Source of the DNA: Acanthosepion esculentum | Lineage: Eukaryota; Mollusca; Cephalopoda; Sepiida; Sepiidae | NCBI GenBank assembly: GCA_964036315.1 | Contig: OZ038487.1 | Span: 49,824,219-49,888,218 of the forward strand | Direction: 5' to 3' | Length of the DNA: 64,000 nt | Shown here: one piece after another, positions 62,886-64,000 of the stretch | Layout of the letters: each line of letters opens with the position of its first letter | Numbering within the stretch: position 1 is the first letter of the stretch | The notes under the pieces: model-generated | Database searches by the model: none | What the model was told of the DNA's origin: nothing | Seen by the model: only the letters and a program-made list of their open reading frames with translations | Made by a program: the position numbers and the translations under genes

Positions 62886-62961
62886 TACAACATATTACTC
62901 AAAAGTTGTGGGAATTTGAAAAATGTTCAACCACATGGTCAAATTCTCCAAAGATTTTATT

Positions 62962-62962
<1 letters not shown>

Positions 62963-63023
<61 letters not shown>
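62963..63023. repeat. (TA)n microsatellite, about 58 bp
   Basis: Perfect TA. Confidence 0.96.
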
Positions 63024-63024
<1 letters not shown>

Positions 63025-63139
63025 TGTATAATTTTCATTGACTTAAATCAATTTCATAATTGACCATTTCTTGCTTATTTAAAAAGTGCTCAACACAGAA
63101 ACTGCAGAGCAATTCTCAGAATGTTTCTTTTAAGAAAGT

Positions 63140-63510
63140 ATAAGAACCTCACTCACTACTGCAGTTTCATTTTTGGGATCTTCAGGCTGGTTTGGTTGTC
63201 ATTATATCTCATGTCACTTTCTATTTCACTATATACTGCTCTTGTTCTACTTCATATTGTGTAAATGTTCATATATGCTTTTTTCTATAATTGAGGAAGT
63301 TAGATATTTACATCTTTCAATTATTTCCATTTGTTTGGCAAATTAAAGTATTTGAACATTTCTTTAGCTAATTTTTCCCTCCAAATGCAACCTGTAAATT
63401 TTACATCATTTTTCAGAAATTATAGTATCTACTGAATTACATAAGTGGCAGGAGATAAAATAACGAAACCAGCCTGAAGATTCAAAAGGTGAAACTTCAG
63501 TAGCAAATCA
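63140..63510. repeat. Inverted pair of SINE-like copies with hammerhead cores
   Basis: 63145-63215 (minus) and 63430-63510 (plus) are inverted, about 75% identical: 'ccagcctgaaga', 'gaaac..cagtag'. Minus motif 63155-63188: CTGAAGA, tcccaaaaat, GAAAC, stem III ACT-gc-AGT, A. Plus motif 63474-63503: CTGAAGA, ttcaaaaggt, GAAAC, stem III ACT-tc-AGT, A. Stem I is poor in both. Confidence 0.6.
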
Positions 63511-64000
63511 GGTATTTATGCCTTTTTAAAAGAAATGTCCTTATAATTATTAATGCATTTCTAAAGCAACATTCTTATGAATATATTTATGTCATCTAAA
63601 GAAATGTTATGTATATATGTATATGTGTGCGTATATATGTATATGTGTCTGTGTTTGTATATACATATTTTATTCACTTAAAATTTATTCATCACTTTGT
63701 TGTAGCATACTAACAGACGATAACCGACATGTCCCCATTCAAATAAATGCAGTAGTAAATACTGTATGTTGGTCTGCAGTTGGAGATTCATTGTGGAATT
63801 CACTTGACTCACTTCTAGCAGTTGACTACTTCTTCTACATGCTGCTGGCAAATCTTATAAGTGTTGTTCATGTCCTAAGTATTATCGTTCATTACCAACC
63901 TTCATTTGATTATTCTATTCAGTAACCTTCCCTAGGTTATGACACTTTATTTATTTAATTAAAACTTTTTATATATATTTTTGAAAAAAATTCTTTTTTA
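63511..64000. other. Intergenic DNA with TATG/TG-rich patch
   Basis: tatatgtatatgtgtgcgta at 63612-63660. The open frame 63617-63925 has no convincing domain, though 63790-63920 may be a decayed LINE-C end ('attcagtaaccttcc'). Confidence 0.4.

Noticed and set aside
63617..63925. 102-codon open frame at the right end
   Set aside because: Begins in a TATG-rich repeat, shows no domain, and only vaguely resembles a decayed LINE end.

Overview
The window looks like intergenic or intronic DNA from a cephalopod mollusc, most likely an octopus. It is very AT-rich and carries more than 30 long (TA)n tracts. Its content is almost entirely transposable elements and simple repeats: tRNA-derived SINEs, several non-LTR retrotransposon (LINE) families, Penelope-like elements, Tc1/mariner and hAT relics and one Ty3/gypsy-type LTR element. 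The species-level call is inference from this repeat mix. I find no host protein-coding gene, no functional tRNA or rRNA gene and no bacterial-style operon. Every protein signature I recognise belongs to a mobile element, and nearly all are interrupted by stops or frameshifts.

Layout. 0-2 kb: a LINE tail, a solo LTR (358-643, 5-bp target duplication) and a hAT-type MITE (709-1009, 8-bp target duplication). 2-5 kb: LINE C-termini, including one with zinc fingers. 5.5-7.3 kb: GAAA-rich DNA and a minisatellite with a 318-bp higher-order period. 7.9-9.2 kb: a Penelope GIY-YIG fragment, a SINE and a LINE end. 9.6-11.7 kb: a tandem duplication and further LINE pieces. 13-18.3 kb: one LINE copy, containing a large hairpin, split by a 2.5-kb LTR element with matching 5-bp target duplications. 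19.6-25 kb: SINEs, an inverted-repeat MITE and a 1.6-kb foldback element. 27-32 kb: a 98% identical dispersed duplicate, a 143-bp triplicate, and a Penelope copy between 210-bp inverted arms. 32.3 kb: a 5S-rRNA-derived sequence. 34-39 kb: LINE and SINE clusters and a mariner MITE. 40-44.3 kb: GATA-type arrays and a 25-bp minisatellite. 45.9-54.3 kb: four Tc1/mariner relics. 54.3-57.3 kb: a dense SINE/foldback cluster. 58-59.4 kb: a tandem repeat split by an insertion. 60-61 kb: a palindrome of 5S halves and two LINE copies. 62.3-63.5 kb: a SINE between direct repeats and an inverted SINE-like pair.

The most interesting signal, which no single annotated feature explains, is a recurrent hammerhead-ribozyme-like fold. 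At many independent loci CTGANGA, a short hairpin, GAAA, a tiny 2-3 bp stem III, a UH cleavage position and a complementary stem I occur in order. The best case is 54342-54382, with perfect core residues and a 5-bp stem I. The related copy at 22943-22985 shows a compensatory stem I change. The motif sits in SINEs, in Penelope-like arms and inside both arms of the foldback element. A second theme is the high density of long inverted repeats (at least ten), which would fold into double-stranded RNA if transcribed.

All identifications come from reading the sequence by eye. Family names and percentages are approximate and boundaries without target duplications are estimates.
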